Shown: in pieces, positions 1 to 9,459 of the stretch
Numbering within the stretch: position 1 is the stretch's first letter
Layout of the letters: each line of letters starts with the position of its first letter
Source: Polyrhizophydium stewartii
Taxonomy: Eukaryota > Chytridiomycota > Chytridiomycetes > Rhizophydiales
DNA length: 15,287 bases
Direction: 5' to 3'
NCBI GenBank assembly: GCA_027604665.1
Contig: JADGIZ010000350.1
Coordinates: forward strand, 1-15,287
The notes under the pieces: model-generated
What the model was told of the DNA's origin: nothing
The model's database searches: none
What the model saw: only the letters and a program-made list of their open reading frames with translations
Translations under genes and position numbers: made by a program

Positions 1-1278
1 CTCCCGCCCGGTCCCCTCGAGGCGCCTGCGCAGCCTGCTGACTCGCCCGCCCCGGCCCGCCTTACTTGCAGCTCGAGGCCGAGTCCTTCCCGGACATCTC
101 CGAGCGCTTCGAAATCGGCACCGTGCCGACCTATGTCGTCGTCCGGGTTCGTGCCCGATGTCGCCATCGCCGCTTCCGATGCCCGGCCTTCTTGGACGCT
201 GACGCTGCGCGCTCGCCGCGCCTGCCCGCCGGCTGCAGAGCGGCAAGATCGCCGAGCGCATCGAGGGTGCCAACGCCCCGGCCCTCGCGGCCCTCGTCGA
301 GAAGTACGCCAAGTCGGCCGCCTCGATGGTCGCCGCCGCTGCCGCCGCGCCAGCACCGGCCGCGGCGACGCTTTCGGCTGCCGAGCTCGAGGCCAAGCTG
401 CGCCAGCTGGTGTCGTCGCACCCGGTGATGCTGTTCATGAAGGGCACGCCGTCCCAGCCGCGCTGCGGCTTCTCGCGCCAGTCGGTTGAGATCCTGGCCC
501 AGGTCGGCTGCGAGTATGGATCGTTCGACATCCTCGCCGACGAGACCGTGCGCCAGGGTGCGGTCAAAGGCTCGGTGCCGTGCGGAGATCTCCACCCGGG
601 TCTTGCTGACGCTTCTCTGCACCTGATGCCTGTACGCCATGCGCTCCAGCCCTCAAGGAGTACAGCAAGTGGCCCACGTATCCGCAGAGTGCGTGCCCGC
701 GTCGGCGAGTTGCCGCTGCCGCTGCCGCTGACCCGCATCTGGTGCACCGTGCAGTCTATGTCAATGGCGAGCTCATTGGCGGACTCGACATCCTCAAGGA
801 GCTCGTCGCCTCGGGCGAGCTCCAGCAGATGATCCCCAAGCCAGACGACCTTCCCACACGCCTCAGCAAGCTCATCAACAAGGCACCCGTCATGGTGGGC
901 AGCGGCGTCCTGCCCATTGCACCACTCCGCCACCGCTGACGCACTTGTTCTCCGCAGCTCTTCATGAAGGGATCTCCCTCGACCCCGCGGTGCGGCTTCT
1001 CGCGCCAGATCGTCAAGCTGCTCGACGAGGAGGGCATCAAGTACGAGACGTAAGTCAGGCCGCGCCTCTGTCCGCGCGCTTGCCCTGCGCGCTCCGCTCA
1101 CGCAAGCACGCGCTGCAGATTCGACATCCTCGAGGACGAGGAGGTTCGCCAGGCGCTCAAGGAATACTCCAACTGGCCGACGTACCCGCAGCTATACATC
1201 AAGGGCGAGCTGGCAGGCGGTCTTGATATCGCGCGCGAGCTTGTCGCGCAGGGCGAGCTCAAGACCATGGTGTCCTGA
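1..1278 (+). CDS. GRX4: Monothiol glutaredoxin Grx3/4 (PICOT type), two CGFS domains, 5' truncated
   Basis: Multidomain cytosolic/nuclear monothiol glutaredoxin. The family binds a bridging [2Fe-2S] cluster with glutathione and passes iron status to transcription factors and Fe-S/heme biogenesis. Exons by splice phase: 72-146, 239-557, 650-688, 755-894, 958-1049, 1119-1278 (stop TGA); bases 1-71 look like the end of an upstream intron (CTGAC branch, TTGCAG acceptor). The first visible exon encodes the end of a thioredoxin-like domain (FEIGTVPTY with the cis-proline), followed by [13 protein letters not shown]. An Ala/Pro linker precedes glutaredoxin domain 1 ([14 protein letters not shown], Cys codon 464-466) and domain 2 ([14 protein letters not shown], Cys codon 991-993). 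Each domain also carries WPTYPQ and a GG-L-D motif that bind glutathione. The thioredoxin N-terminus and the start codon lie left of the window. The gene ends 137 bp from the convergent GID8. Two glutaredoxin domains resemble animal GLRX3 more than budding-yeast Grx3/4, which have one. The family call is secure. Confidence 0.95.
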
Positions 1279-1415
1279 GCCGCACCTCGCACAGGTCGCG
1301 CAATAGGAAGCACCTCAAATCAAAACCACCTCTGCCTGCGCAGAAGGCAGCGGTTTCCATTTCCATGTGCTGCATTCGCAGCGGACGCCGCATTGTGTTG
1401 CTCCACGCCGCCCTT

Positions 1416-2593
1416 TTACAACGTCACAGACATGTCTGCGCTGTCCAGCTCGGCTGTGATCAGGTTCTTGACCTTTGGGAAGCTCATCCTCTCGTCCAGT
1501 TGATTCTGCAAGCGCGAGGTCGTCAGCAGCGCGCGTCCGCTACAACCGCCATCGCTAGAAAGGCGAATCTGTATCGGTCGCACCTGAGCCCAGACAAGCA
1601 TCTTGAGTAACGACGGCAGTTTGGGGTCCTTTTCCTGGCACTGCGCAGTCAGGATCGCAGCATTGAGCTCGCTCGCCGTCTTCTGCCTCTGCGAGTAGTC
1701 GAGCAGGTCTCCGACAGGAGATCGCATTGTATCCTCGAATGCAAGCAGCGCCATCGTCCGCTCAAGCTCTTCGAGGAACTCGGGCTGCGGCAGCGTCGTC
1801 AGCCTGCCGCCATTGTCCGTCGAACCACACATCAGACACCCCCCCCCCAGCAGCAACACTAACGTTCTCCTCCCCGCGCGGCGCCAGCTCTTCCTGCGCA
1901 AAATCGATGGCGTCGTTGATGCGACCGTCACGGATGAGCTCAATGAGCTTCTGCTGCTGAAGATGGAAGAATAGGCGCGGGTTGGTGTCGAGGATATCCG
2001 GGTCAAGGTCGTTGACCTTTTCGATGGCCGCCTCGACGTTGCCGCTCTGGATAGCGTTGCGGATATTCATGCGGTCTTCGATTGAGGCGAGATCGACTGC
2101 AGGCGCCAGCCCAGACTCGATGCTGAACTTCTCGGCCGCGGCCTTGTATCCCTCGATGACAAGATAGTTCATGATAAGCTTGTTGAGGTCACTGCGTCCA
2201 ACGCCAGAGAGCTGGTGTCAGCTGCAGCGCTGCCGCAGATGCGCTCGGAACGCACATGCGCACTCTTTGTTGATCCGGACTTCGGCGAGCCGCTTCTCCC
2301 AGTCCTCGCGGGAAATGGTCTGGGCGTCGGGTGGGCCGCCAACGTCACACCGTCGCCGACAACACAGCGAGACGGCCGCAAGGACAGTCAGCCCGTGCTC
2401 GGACCGGCGGGACACGCACAGCAGCGCGGCGCAGACACCGGCTGGCAGCGTAGCCGCCCGTGCATGGCTGCCCAGCGGGCAAGCGGGGGGCTGCGGGCTT
2501 CGGCGCTGGCTCGTCGCCCCTCGTGCCGCACCCTGGCCTGACCTTCTTGGCGTGCGTCGCGGACGCCTGCAAGCCGGGCCGCGGCGGCGGCAT
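1416..2593 (-). CDS. GID8: GID complex subunit 8 (LisH-CTLH-CRA protein)
   Basis: Scaffold subunit of the GID/CTLH E3 ubiquitin ligase; in yeast this ligase degrades gluconeogenic enzymes when glucose returns. Exons on the minus strand: 2593-2543, 2319-2264, 2191-1864, 1784-1584, 1505-1416, giving 241 aa against 228 for human GID8. The order is a short N-terminus, TISREDWEKRL, a LisH motif at about residues 36-68 (DDLNKLIMNYLVIEGYKAAA), CTLH at about 74-131 (DILDTNPRLFFHLQQQKLIE) and a CRA region (LERTMALLAF, SPVGDLLD, RQKTASELN), ending LISTAELDS-like sequence before TAA. All four introns fit the frame, and introns 2-4 are well supported by the family alignment. Exon 1 is least certain: its donor is GTCAGG and its intron is 223 nt; an ATG at 2465 followed by GTGTCT is another phase-0 option. 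Intron 3 (1785-1863) holds a run of ten C on the plus strand, which has no effect on the protein. The gene is convergent with the glutaredoxin gene. Confidence 0.93.
1839..1848. repeat. Homopolymer of ten C in GID8 intron 3
   Basis: Ten consecutive C on the plus strand (G on the GID8 sense strand) between the donor and the CTGAC branch site of intron 3. It is prone to slippage and sequencing error but lies outside coding sequence. Confidence 0.9.
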
Positions 2594-3236
2594 CCAGTCG
2601 GTCGGGGCAGCAGCCGCAGCGTTGCCGCGGGAGATGGCGGGCGCAAACGGCGCTTGTCAGCTTCTTGCGACGCCGAGCGTCGTTGCGCTTCGCAGGCACG
2701 CAGCGACTCCGCGACGTACCATTGGCGAAGATGGGGAAACTTCTGGTCCGAGCCGACGCATCGACTCACGGCCGCCGCGCAGTGGGGTCAGACACGAGGC
2801 AATCGGCCGTGCGCCGGAACCCTCAATAGGGGCGGCTCGTAGCGAGGCAGCAGCAGCGCTTGCGGATCGCTCATCCCCCCCCTCTTTGCGAAAACACGCT
2901 GTGTGCCTCCTGGCTGTCGTCGCTTTCATCAAATCGACCCGCCTCTGTAAGAGCGGCCGCGGAATCCATCCCAGCTCCAGATTACCTCATTGCAGCCCGC
3001 GCTCGCGGACACCCCGGCATTGAGGGTTGACACATAGGTCGCGCGGTACACACCTGAGCGACCCATCCCCCCGTTGCGCGTCGAGGAGTTGATGTGCTCG
3101 CTCCAACTCCGCCGTTCAAAAATCCACCTCGACGCGATCGTTGATGATACGCACCCCATGTTCCGTGTGCTGACTTGATGATCTGGCGAGACGACGCAGA
3201 TATACCTCCGCCCTGTGTTGTGCCAGTCTCGCACAG
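2594..3236. other. Divergent intergenic region, no gene seen
   Basis: Spacer between the GID8 start (minus) and the TATA box of the secreted-protein gene (plus), presumably holding both promoters. Open frames here are GC-driven, lack domain signals and overlap each other in several frames. I see no tRNA, rRNA or clear repeat apart from short C runs near 2874-2882. No confident transcription-factor site could be named. Confidence 0.6.
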
Positions 3237-3242
3237 TATAAA
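3237..3242 (+). promoter_or_regulatory. TATA box of the DUF3455-like secreted protein gene
   Basis: Consensus TATAAA followed by G, 114 bp from its first base to the ATG at 3351. That spacing suits a fungal promoter with a short 5' leader. It is the only clear TATA box I noticed beside a start in this window, so this gene may be more strongly regulated than its neighbours. Confidence 0.65.
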
Positions 3243-3350
3243 GAGCCGCCGACGCCGCTGGCAGTCCGGCCCTCAGCAAGATCCCAGCAGCACGAGCAGC
3301 ATCTGGACCCCAGCACAAACCTTTAATCAGACACTCCGGAAACATTCGCC

Positions 3351-4086
3351 ATGAAGTTCGACACCACCTTCCTCCTCGCGACTCTATCTCTTCTCTCGGG
3401 CGTGCAGCTCTGCGCCGCCGCGCCCACCACGTCGAGCAGCTCGCTCGCGGCTCCGACCAAAACCCACAGCAAGACGCACACCACGCCGCGTCCAACGCCG
3501 ACAACGCCGACGCGGAAGGTCATTGAGTCGAAGTTGGAGCTCCCCGCCAACTTGACTCGCAAGCACGTTCTGTCGGGCCAAGGCCGTCAGGTCTACAGTG
3601 CGTCCCGCTGCCATGTGCGAGCCCGCAGCATGCTCCGATGCTGACCCGTCTCTCCTGCGCGCGCGCGTCGCAGACTGCCAGCGGACCGACGGCAAGATCG
3701 GCTGGGTGCTGGTCGACGCCTACGCAACGCTCAAGTACACCAAGGGAAGGTCGCACCACATCGTCGCCAACCTGACACTCGCCAACGGCCAGCACAAGTT
3801 CACGCACGACGACACTGCCACCCCGAACGACGTCTCGAGCGTCACGGCCAAGATCACCAAGACGACCAAGGAGTTTTCCGGCGCCACCAACCTGCCGTGG
3901 GCACTGCTGTCGGCCACGAGCACCACATACGCCAAGAAGTCCGAATACTTTGCCAACACAAGGAACGTCATCCGCGCGTTCACCGAGGGCGGCCTGACGA
4001 CGCCCAAGAAGAAGTGCGAGTACGTCAAACACATTGGTCGCGAATATCGCTCGTTCTTCCGTGCCCAGTACTGGTTCTATGAATGA
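3351..4086 (+). CDS. Secreted DUF3455-like protein
   Basis: Predicted extracellular protein of 219 aa from two exons (3351-3597, 3674-4086) joined across a 76-nt intron with a CTGAC branch site; the junction codon is AAC. Residues 1 to about 23 form a signal peptide (MKFDTTFLLATLSLLSG, then an Ala-rich cleavage region). Residues about 24-55 are a Thr/Ser/Pro-rich stalk, a likely O-glycosylation zone, followed by two NLT N-glycosylation sequons. The C-terminal domain resembles DUF3455 (PF11937): the early G-x-x-x-Y-x-C pattern (GRQVYNCQ), an LVDAYATL stretch, a TGGL-like segment (FTEGGLTTPKKKC) and a terminal aromatic QYWFY. The two cysteines of the mature domain could pair. No enzymatic role is established for this family and I infer none. 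No membrane anchor or GPI signal is visible. The assignment rests on remembered motif spacing; gene structure is more certain than family. Confidence 0.8.
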
Positions 4087-4481
4087 GCACGCCGCATGCG
4101 CGCTCGCGTGTGGATCTGCACATATGCCGCGCCATCGTTGCGATACAGTCAGATCACTGCGCCTCCATTGCTCATATCCCCACACACATAGCCATTTACA
4201 ACTCCTCAGGCACACCCACCCTCTTCGACGGCCGCAATCCCTCGTGCTCATGAGCCGTTCGGCCACCGCCCTGACGCCCTCACAGCGCGAGGCGCGGCTG
4301 GCGCGGTTGAATGCGCACCAATGAACATCGAGTCGCAGCCCATCTCATGGGGTGTGTAAACGGGTGCCGCACTGCCCACGCTTGGCCGGGCTGGGGGGAG
4401 GATCGGCCATGTGTGACATGGAACTTTGTGGCACCAGCGCCTGACGACGCATCTGGAATCGCATCGGCAACTCTCGCTGCG
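4087..4481. other. Intergenic / possible 5' exon of the next gene
   Basis: Between the DUF3455-like gene and the safe ATG of the large low-complexity protein. An ATG at 4250 opens a coding-looking stretch (LTPSQREARLARLNAHQ) that stops at 4322. It might be a first exon spliced onward; the best phase-consistent junction I found is a weak donor GTTGAA at 4306 to an acceptor ending at 4525, which would replace the start at 4482. Not resolved. Confidence 0.4.
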
Positions 4482-7387
4482 ATGACCACGCAGCACGCGA
4501 TCCCCGTGCCGACGGCCGGACGCAGGATTGTTGCTCGGCACTCGAGCCTGGTGGACCTGCGCGCCGCTGCGGCCGCTCGGATATCCAGCAGCGCAATGGA
4601 GGCGGCAGGCCCCTCTTCATTGACCCAGCAGCAGCAGTCGCAGCCGGTGCAGGTGCCGGCCGCAGAGTCGAGACCCACTGAGGCCAAGAAGCATGCACCT
4701 CAGTCCCATCGGCGTGTCCGAAGCTCGCTGAACCTCGCTTCGCGGCTGCCCAAGCCGGCGTCCGACCCGCAGACGCCGCGGCAGACGCCCTCGGCGCTTC
4801 ATGCCCAGGATACCCACACCGTCTCGCGGCCACCATCGTTTGGCGTCATTGTCGAGCGACCCGAGCGCCCTGCTGCTGCCGACGAGCCCTCGCGACTCCC
4901 GCTCCAGCTGCAGCAGCAACAGCAACAGCAGCCAAAATCGGCTGCGACGGTGCGCAAGTTCCGTGTTGTCGAGAAGCGGGTGCTCGCTTCGTCGGCCTCG
5001 TCGTCGGGGTCGGTGCCGACGGCGGCTGCCGCAGCTGCACCCTCGCCGCCCGACTGGGCCCTGCCGCCGCCCGCCCCGGCATCTCAGGCGCAGATATCCT
5101 TTGTGCAGGACGAGAAGCTCTCGTTCGGCGGCATGCTCGGCGCGCCGGCGCCGTCAAAGCCCCAGCTGGCGGCCGCGAGCAGCTCCGGCCCCGCTGCGCT
5201 GCGACAGATGAACCTGCTGGACGGCCTGGCGCCCCGCACGCGCGGCGGGTTCGCCGAGCAGGACTCGATCCCCGAGCTCGTGCTGCGCGCCGACCGGATC
5301 CTCGCGGCCTCGGCCATGACCGCTGACGCGGCTCATCAGCCTCGTCCGGACGCATCTGGATCCACCTCGACCGCAGAGGCGCCCAAGTCGAGATCCAGCG
5401 TCACAGCCGCCATGCCTCGCCCTGCCGCCGCATCCGCAGCCGAGGCCATCCTCGCCGCAGACCCAGAGATCGTCCTTGCCAACATCAGACGCCGCCATGG
5501 CCTCGACGCGCCGGCCGCCTCGCAACGACCTTTGGCTGATGCGATCGTGTCGCCGACGTCGTCCAAGCTCGTGCCGCGGTGGACGCCGAGGGACCGCGAG
5601 CTGACTGCACTGCCACCCGTCGCTGTGCAGCGGCTCGCACATGCCAAGCCGCTCGTTGACGCCGACGCGCGCCGATCGCATTCAACATCCAGCGTCGTGC
5701 ACGACGCTGCACAGACGCAGGCAGCCCGGCAGCAACACCGATCCGCGCCGCCGACGGCCGAATGGGCGTGGGGTCGACCAGGTGGCAACGCAGCAGATCC
5801 GACACGAGACTCCGCACCAGACACGACGCCCCCTCGCGCCACATCCGCCCAGCCCGACTCGTCCGTCTCGTCTGTCTTTGGATCGCTGTCGTTCTCCTCC
5901 ACGTCGCGCAACGCGTCGATGCTGCTGCAGGCACCCAAGTCGACCACCAAGACGGTGATGCTGTCCGTATCGCAGCGGTCCTCACCGTCTCCTTCGACGT
6001 CGCCGACGCGGCGTGTTGGGCAGTCGCCTGATCCGGCGTCTCCCCTGCGCGAGCTGTTCTTGTCGTCGACGCCGGATCTGTCCCTGCGGTTCAGCGACGC
6101 CGAAATGGCCAGCAGTGACGAGATTGGCGTTGCCGGCGTGGATAGGGACCTCGGCAAGGCTGGCTATGGTGCGAAGAATCAGGCAAAGGCGCCAGGACGC
6201 AGAATCGACCGGCCTGATCTGCGTGTGGCCGAGCACAGCATTCTCAACGAGATGTCGTTTGCCGCGTCGGAACAGTCGACCGAGATTGCCGAACTGCCGC
6301 TCGCTCACGCACCATCCCGAGCATTCGAGCCGCCCGTCAGCCGAGCGGCTGTGGCGGTGAGTTGTCTCGGGGATGAACGCCTGCTCGAGCTCGCTGGCGG
6401 CTGACATGCTTCACTGCCCAAGGCAACACAGCACCACCAGCCATCTTCAAGCTCCGCCACGGAGCAAAAGATGCAGCCAGTCGCCGTTGCTGCTCTTGGA
6501 TCCGCCCTTGCGATTGTCTCGTCGAGCGCCGTATCCGCGTCGCCGGACCACCGAACACGCTCGCCTGAGCTCACGCTCGGCCAGCTGGCGACCGACAGCC
6601 AGCCGAGCAATGCGACCGATGCCGCGTGCGGCGTCCCAGATGTTCAAGATATCACTCCCGGTGATGCGGCAGGAATATCTACTCCTGTGGTGCCCGATTC
6701 GCCCGACGCCGGCCGTCGCACGCTCACGCTGCCCTTGTCGGCTGTCCCGGGAACGCCGCTCCGACGCGCTGCATCGGTCACTCCCGAGCCGCGGCGTGTG
6801 ACTCCGGCTGCCATGCGAGACGCCGGGACGGACCCGCACGCAGTGGCTGCCGCGCTGGCTGCCGCCGAGACGCAGACCACGCCGCCTCGCACGCCACCGG
6901 CTCCTGAGCGGCACTCGGTGGCGATCGGGACGGACGATCTCGGCCGCGTCGAGCTTGCAGAGACGGTTGTGCAGGCTGTCCGGAGCGTTTACGACGCAGC
7001 TGTCCAGACCGACGACAAAGCGGCCGACATGATTGCCGAGGTGGTGCCGCTGCGGGTTGCCATGGTCGACGCGGGCACAGATCCGATAGTCTGGGAGGAC
7101 GATGACGGCGCTGGTGCCTCGCCCACTGCGCGCGACGACACTCGGAAAGCGCTTTTAGAAGCAGCGAACCCAGTAGCGGCTCTCATTGCGAGCACCGAGG
7201 ATGACCCGATCGTGCGCGACCTCAGGCAGCGGATCCGTCTGCTCGAAGCAGAGCTTGCGTGAGTGCTGAGAACTTCTCCTGATGGATGATGCCTTGATGT
7301 GTGTACTGACTGATTCTATGTCGCGGAATCTGCAGCGAGGTCGACGACGAGATCCGGGAAGTGACTGTCAACTTTACTGAAATTTAG
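4482..7387 (+). CDS. Large disordered Ser/Ala/Pro-rich protein with C-terminal helix, unrecognised
   Basis: I do not recognise this protein. Exons 4482-6356, 6432-7258 and 7336-7387 give 917 aa; both introns (75 and 77 nt) have GTGAG donors and CTGA-type branch sites. The frame is also open upstream to 4311, and a separate first exon from ATG 4250 is possible, so the start is unsure. Residues 1 to about 740 look mostly disordered: Ala/Ser/Pro-rich, a seven-Gln tract (4911-4931), many S/T-P sites (SPSPSTSPTRR, SPDPASPLRE) and a few possible helical islands (SLVDLRAAAAARI, IPELVLRADRILAASAM, PEIVLANIRRRHGLD). Residues about 755-843 hold spaced TD/TQT motifs. The extreme C-terminus is a charged, probably coiled-coil helix (RDLRQRIRLLEAELAEVDDE). 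No catalytic motif, signal peptide or membrane segment is seen. The composition suits a scaffold or cytoskeletal adaptor, but that is only a guess. Its stop overlaps the stop of the opposing PCH2. Confidence 0.78.
4911..4931 (+). repeat. Glutamine-coding CAG/CAA tract
   Basis: Seven mixed CAG/CAA codons in frame in the unrecognised 917-aa protein, preceded by Gln-Leu alternation. A shorter CAG run lies near 4626-4637. The mixed codons make it less slippage-prone than a pure triplet run. Confidence 0.85.
7384..7387. other. Overlapping stop codons of convergent genes
   Basis: The plus-strand TAG (7385-7387) and the minus-strand TAA (complement of 7384-7386) interlock, so the two coding sequences overlap by four bases tail to tail. 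Each gene's 3' UTR must therefore lie within the other gene's transcribed region. Confidence 0.85.
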
Positions 7388-9459
7388 GACGACTGTGCGA
7401 GATGCTTGCGGGACTGCATCTCCGAGTCGGCTGCAGCCTCCATGGCATCGAGGAAGCGCGGCATCGATGTTTTTGGCGCCTGTATGGCAAATACGATGCG
7501 TTGCAGGCGTGCTCGAGTCAGCATGCAGTGCACTGTCTTTGGCGAGGGGAGAATGAAACCTGGTGTGACAAGAACACTGCGGCCAGCGTGGAACTCACTC
7601 TCACAAAGCGCGCATGCGCGATAAACGCGAGCCTGCGCAGCGAGCGGCCGCTCATGCCGCTGCACCGCTTGGCAATCGCAAACAGCCTGCTGCTCGCGGG
7701 CGAGCTTTCAGCGAACAGGTCGAGTTCGCGCAGGGTCTGCAAGGGCACAGACGGTGCGATAATGCCGCAATGCATCAGCTCTGCCAGACTCGACGACAGG
7801 ATCTGGTAAATGGCACGAGGCGATGGATCGCCAATGTACTGCTTGATGTCTGCACGGTCGAGAAAGGCCACATCTGCGGACAGGTCGGCGTCAATGCACG
7901 TGAGCCAGATTGCTCACAGCAATGCAGTCGATAACATCGCGGTGCGCACCAATGGCCTCTGTGATGTTGGATGTTGCGAGGACAAGTACATTCTTGCGCT
8001 GGCGCAGGCGGTCGATCTGCGTCAGCAAGGCATTGACCTGAGAAGTCCAGAGTGTAGCGTGAGCGACTGAGACTGAATATCACGGATGGCAGCCGAAGAC
8101 GTCGCGCGCGCACCACTCGGATGGCGTCGGAGGGCTCGAGCCCAGACGCGGCCGCCTTTCGCGCCGCACTCAAGCTCTCCACCTCGTCTACGCATCTGAG
8201 GCGTCAGCAGCCGCGGCAGACATCGCATAACGGCCTAAAGTGCTCCTGACCGACCAATCAGCACGCATACAAAGACATCCTGATCATCGAGCAAGTCGTG
8301 CAGGCTCTGGAACAGCTGGACAACGAGCTTGCCAGACTCTGCAAAGAACTTGCTAAACAGACTCTGCGAGTTGACCTCGACGAGCTTGCCGAACGAGAAG
8401 CGGTCCGAGAGCCTGATGGCGAGCTTCTGGGCGAGTGCGCGACACAGCGTCGTCTTTCCAGTGCCGGGCGGCCCGTGCAGCAAGATCACGCGGCTGATGT
8501 TGACCAGGTTGGTGTCGACGCCGCGGTCCGAAAAGAGCAGCGACGAGTAAACAAAGTCGAGCAGCCGCAGGGGCAGAGACTCGTCAAACACGAGGCTGAG
8601 ACAAGCGGTATGGCGATCGTTAATTCCAACTTCGCTTTGTTCAAGATCACGTTTGGACACTGACCTCTCCCACTGGCCGTCTAGCTCGGCGCATGGCAGA
8701 TCCCAGTGTCGCGATGCGTCCGTCTGCTGGTCGCCTTGGTCGGGATCCTCGGAAGCGGCTGCTGCCGGTGTGACGTCCTGGAAGACGTGGATGTCGAGAA
8801 CGCATGCACTCAAAGGCACAATGTCGTCGACGAGTATTTCGCCGTTCACGCCTGCAAGAGGTCGTGCGTGAGGATGAGTGCAACGCACGGAAGTGTGAGG
8901 CAGACTTTCGCGACGGCCAGCCAGACGCAGCACGCACCCCGCGCCTCGCAAATGCGGATGTACTTGAGGTTGTCTGGCGCAAATGCGTCAAACGTAGAGC
9001 CGTCGAAGGTGCTGAGGCATGAGGACAGCGGCAGCGAGACGTGGTTGTCTCGCAGGAAAGACTCGACCTGCCTGCGCGCGCGGTCGAAACGCATGGTGCT
9101 GCGCTTCTTGAGCTTGGCCTCGACTGCGCGTGCAAGGCAAGAGGATTGTGTGAGACACTCAGCTCAGCGTTCATCCGAGTGTGCGGGCCTGGCGGGCACG
9201 CACTCTGGACGGTCCATTGCTCGCGCACGGTGCAGTCGCCTGTCTCATCCGCCGTGCATCCGCGGTCGCCGTCGCCGTCGCCGTCGGCAATCGACATGGC
9301 GCTGGCCGCGGCGGCAATGTCGTCTTCGGTGAGACTTGAGCTCTCAGACCGCGCGATGAAGCCCGAGCCGAGTCGCGCCGCAAGTGTCATTGCGGCTTTC
9401 AAGTGAAGTGACACGGCGCCGACGATGGAACGCGACATCCTGGGCCGGGCGCGACGCAT
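7384..9459 (-). CDS. PCH2: Pch2/TRIP13 AAA+ ATPase
   Basis: Hexameric AAA+ remodeller that opens HORMA-domain proteins (Hop1 in meiosis, Mad2 in the spindle checkpoint of many eukaryotes). Minus-strand exons: 9459-9204, 9123-8938, 8851-8665, 8595-8255, 8187-8114, 8037-7950, 7873-7599, 7479-7384; total 500 aa, in frame throughout. Numbered on this model: N-terminal substrate-binding region (LSACVLDIHVF, HWDLPCAELDGQWE), Walker A GPPGTGKT at 251-258, Walker B ending IDEVE at 323-327 with the Asp codon split by an intron, sensor 1 ATSN at 369-372, LDRADIKQYIG at 382-392, and sensor 2 GMSGR at 450-454. All catalytic elements are present, so it should be active. Start choice is open: ATG 9459 is the longest, but ATG 9297 has a purine at -3 and gives 446 aa, closer to human TRIP13 (432). 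The 9267-9285 region encodes a DGDGDGD run. The gene is divergent from KEL3. Confidence 0.95.

Noticed and set aside
2171..3023. Several overlapping plus and minus frames upstream of GID8
   Set aside because: They contradict each other, lack motifs and plausible exon structure, and partly overlap GID8 exons.
5336..6157. Minus-strand frame of 273 codons
   Set aside because: Opposite to the long exon of the unrecognised protein. Stops are rare on both strands in GC-rich DNA; the plus frame is longer and has coherent splice junctions.
8647..9203. Continuous minus frame past the first PCH2 exon
   Set aside because: Reading on past 9204 leaves the family sequence; the GTGCGT donor and the next exon restore the Pch2 alignment.
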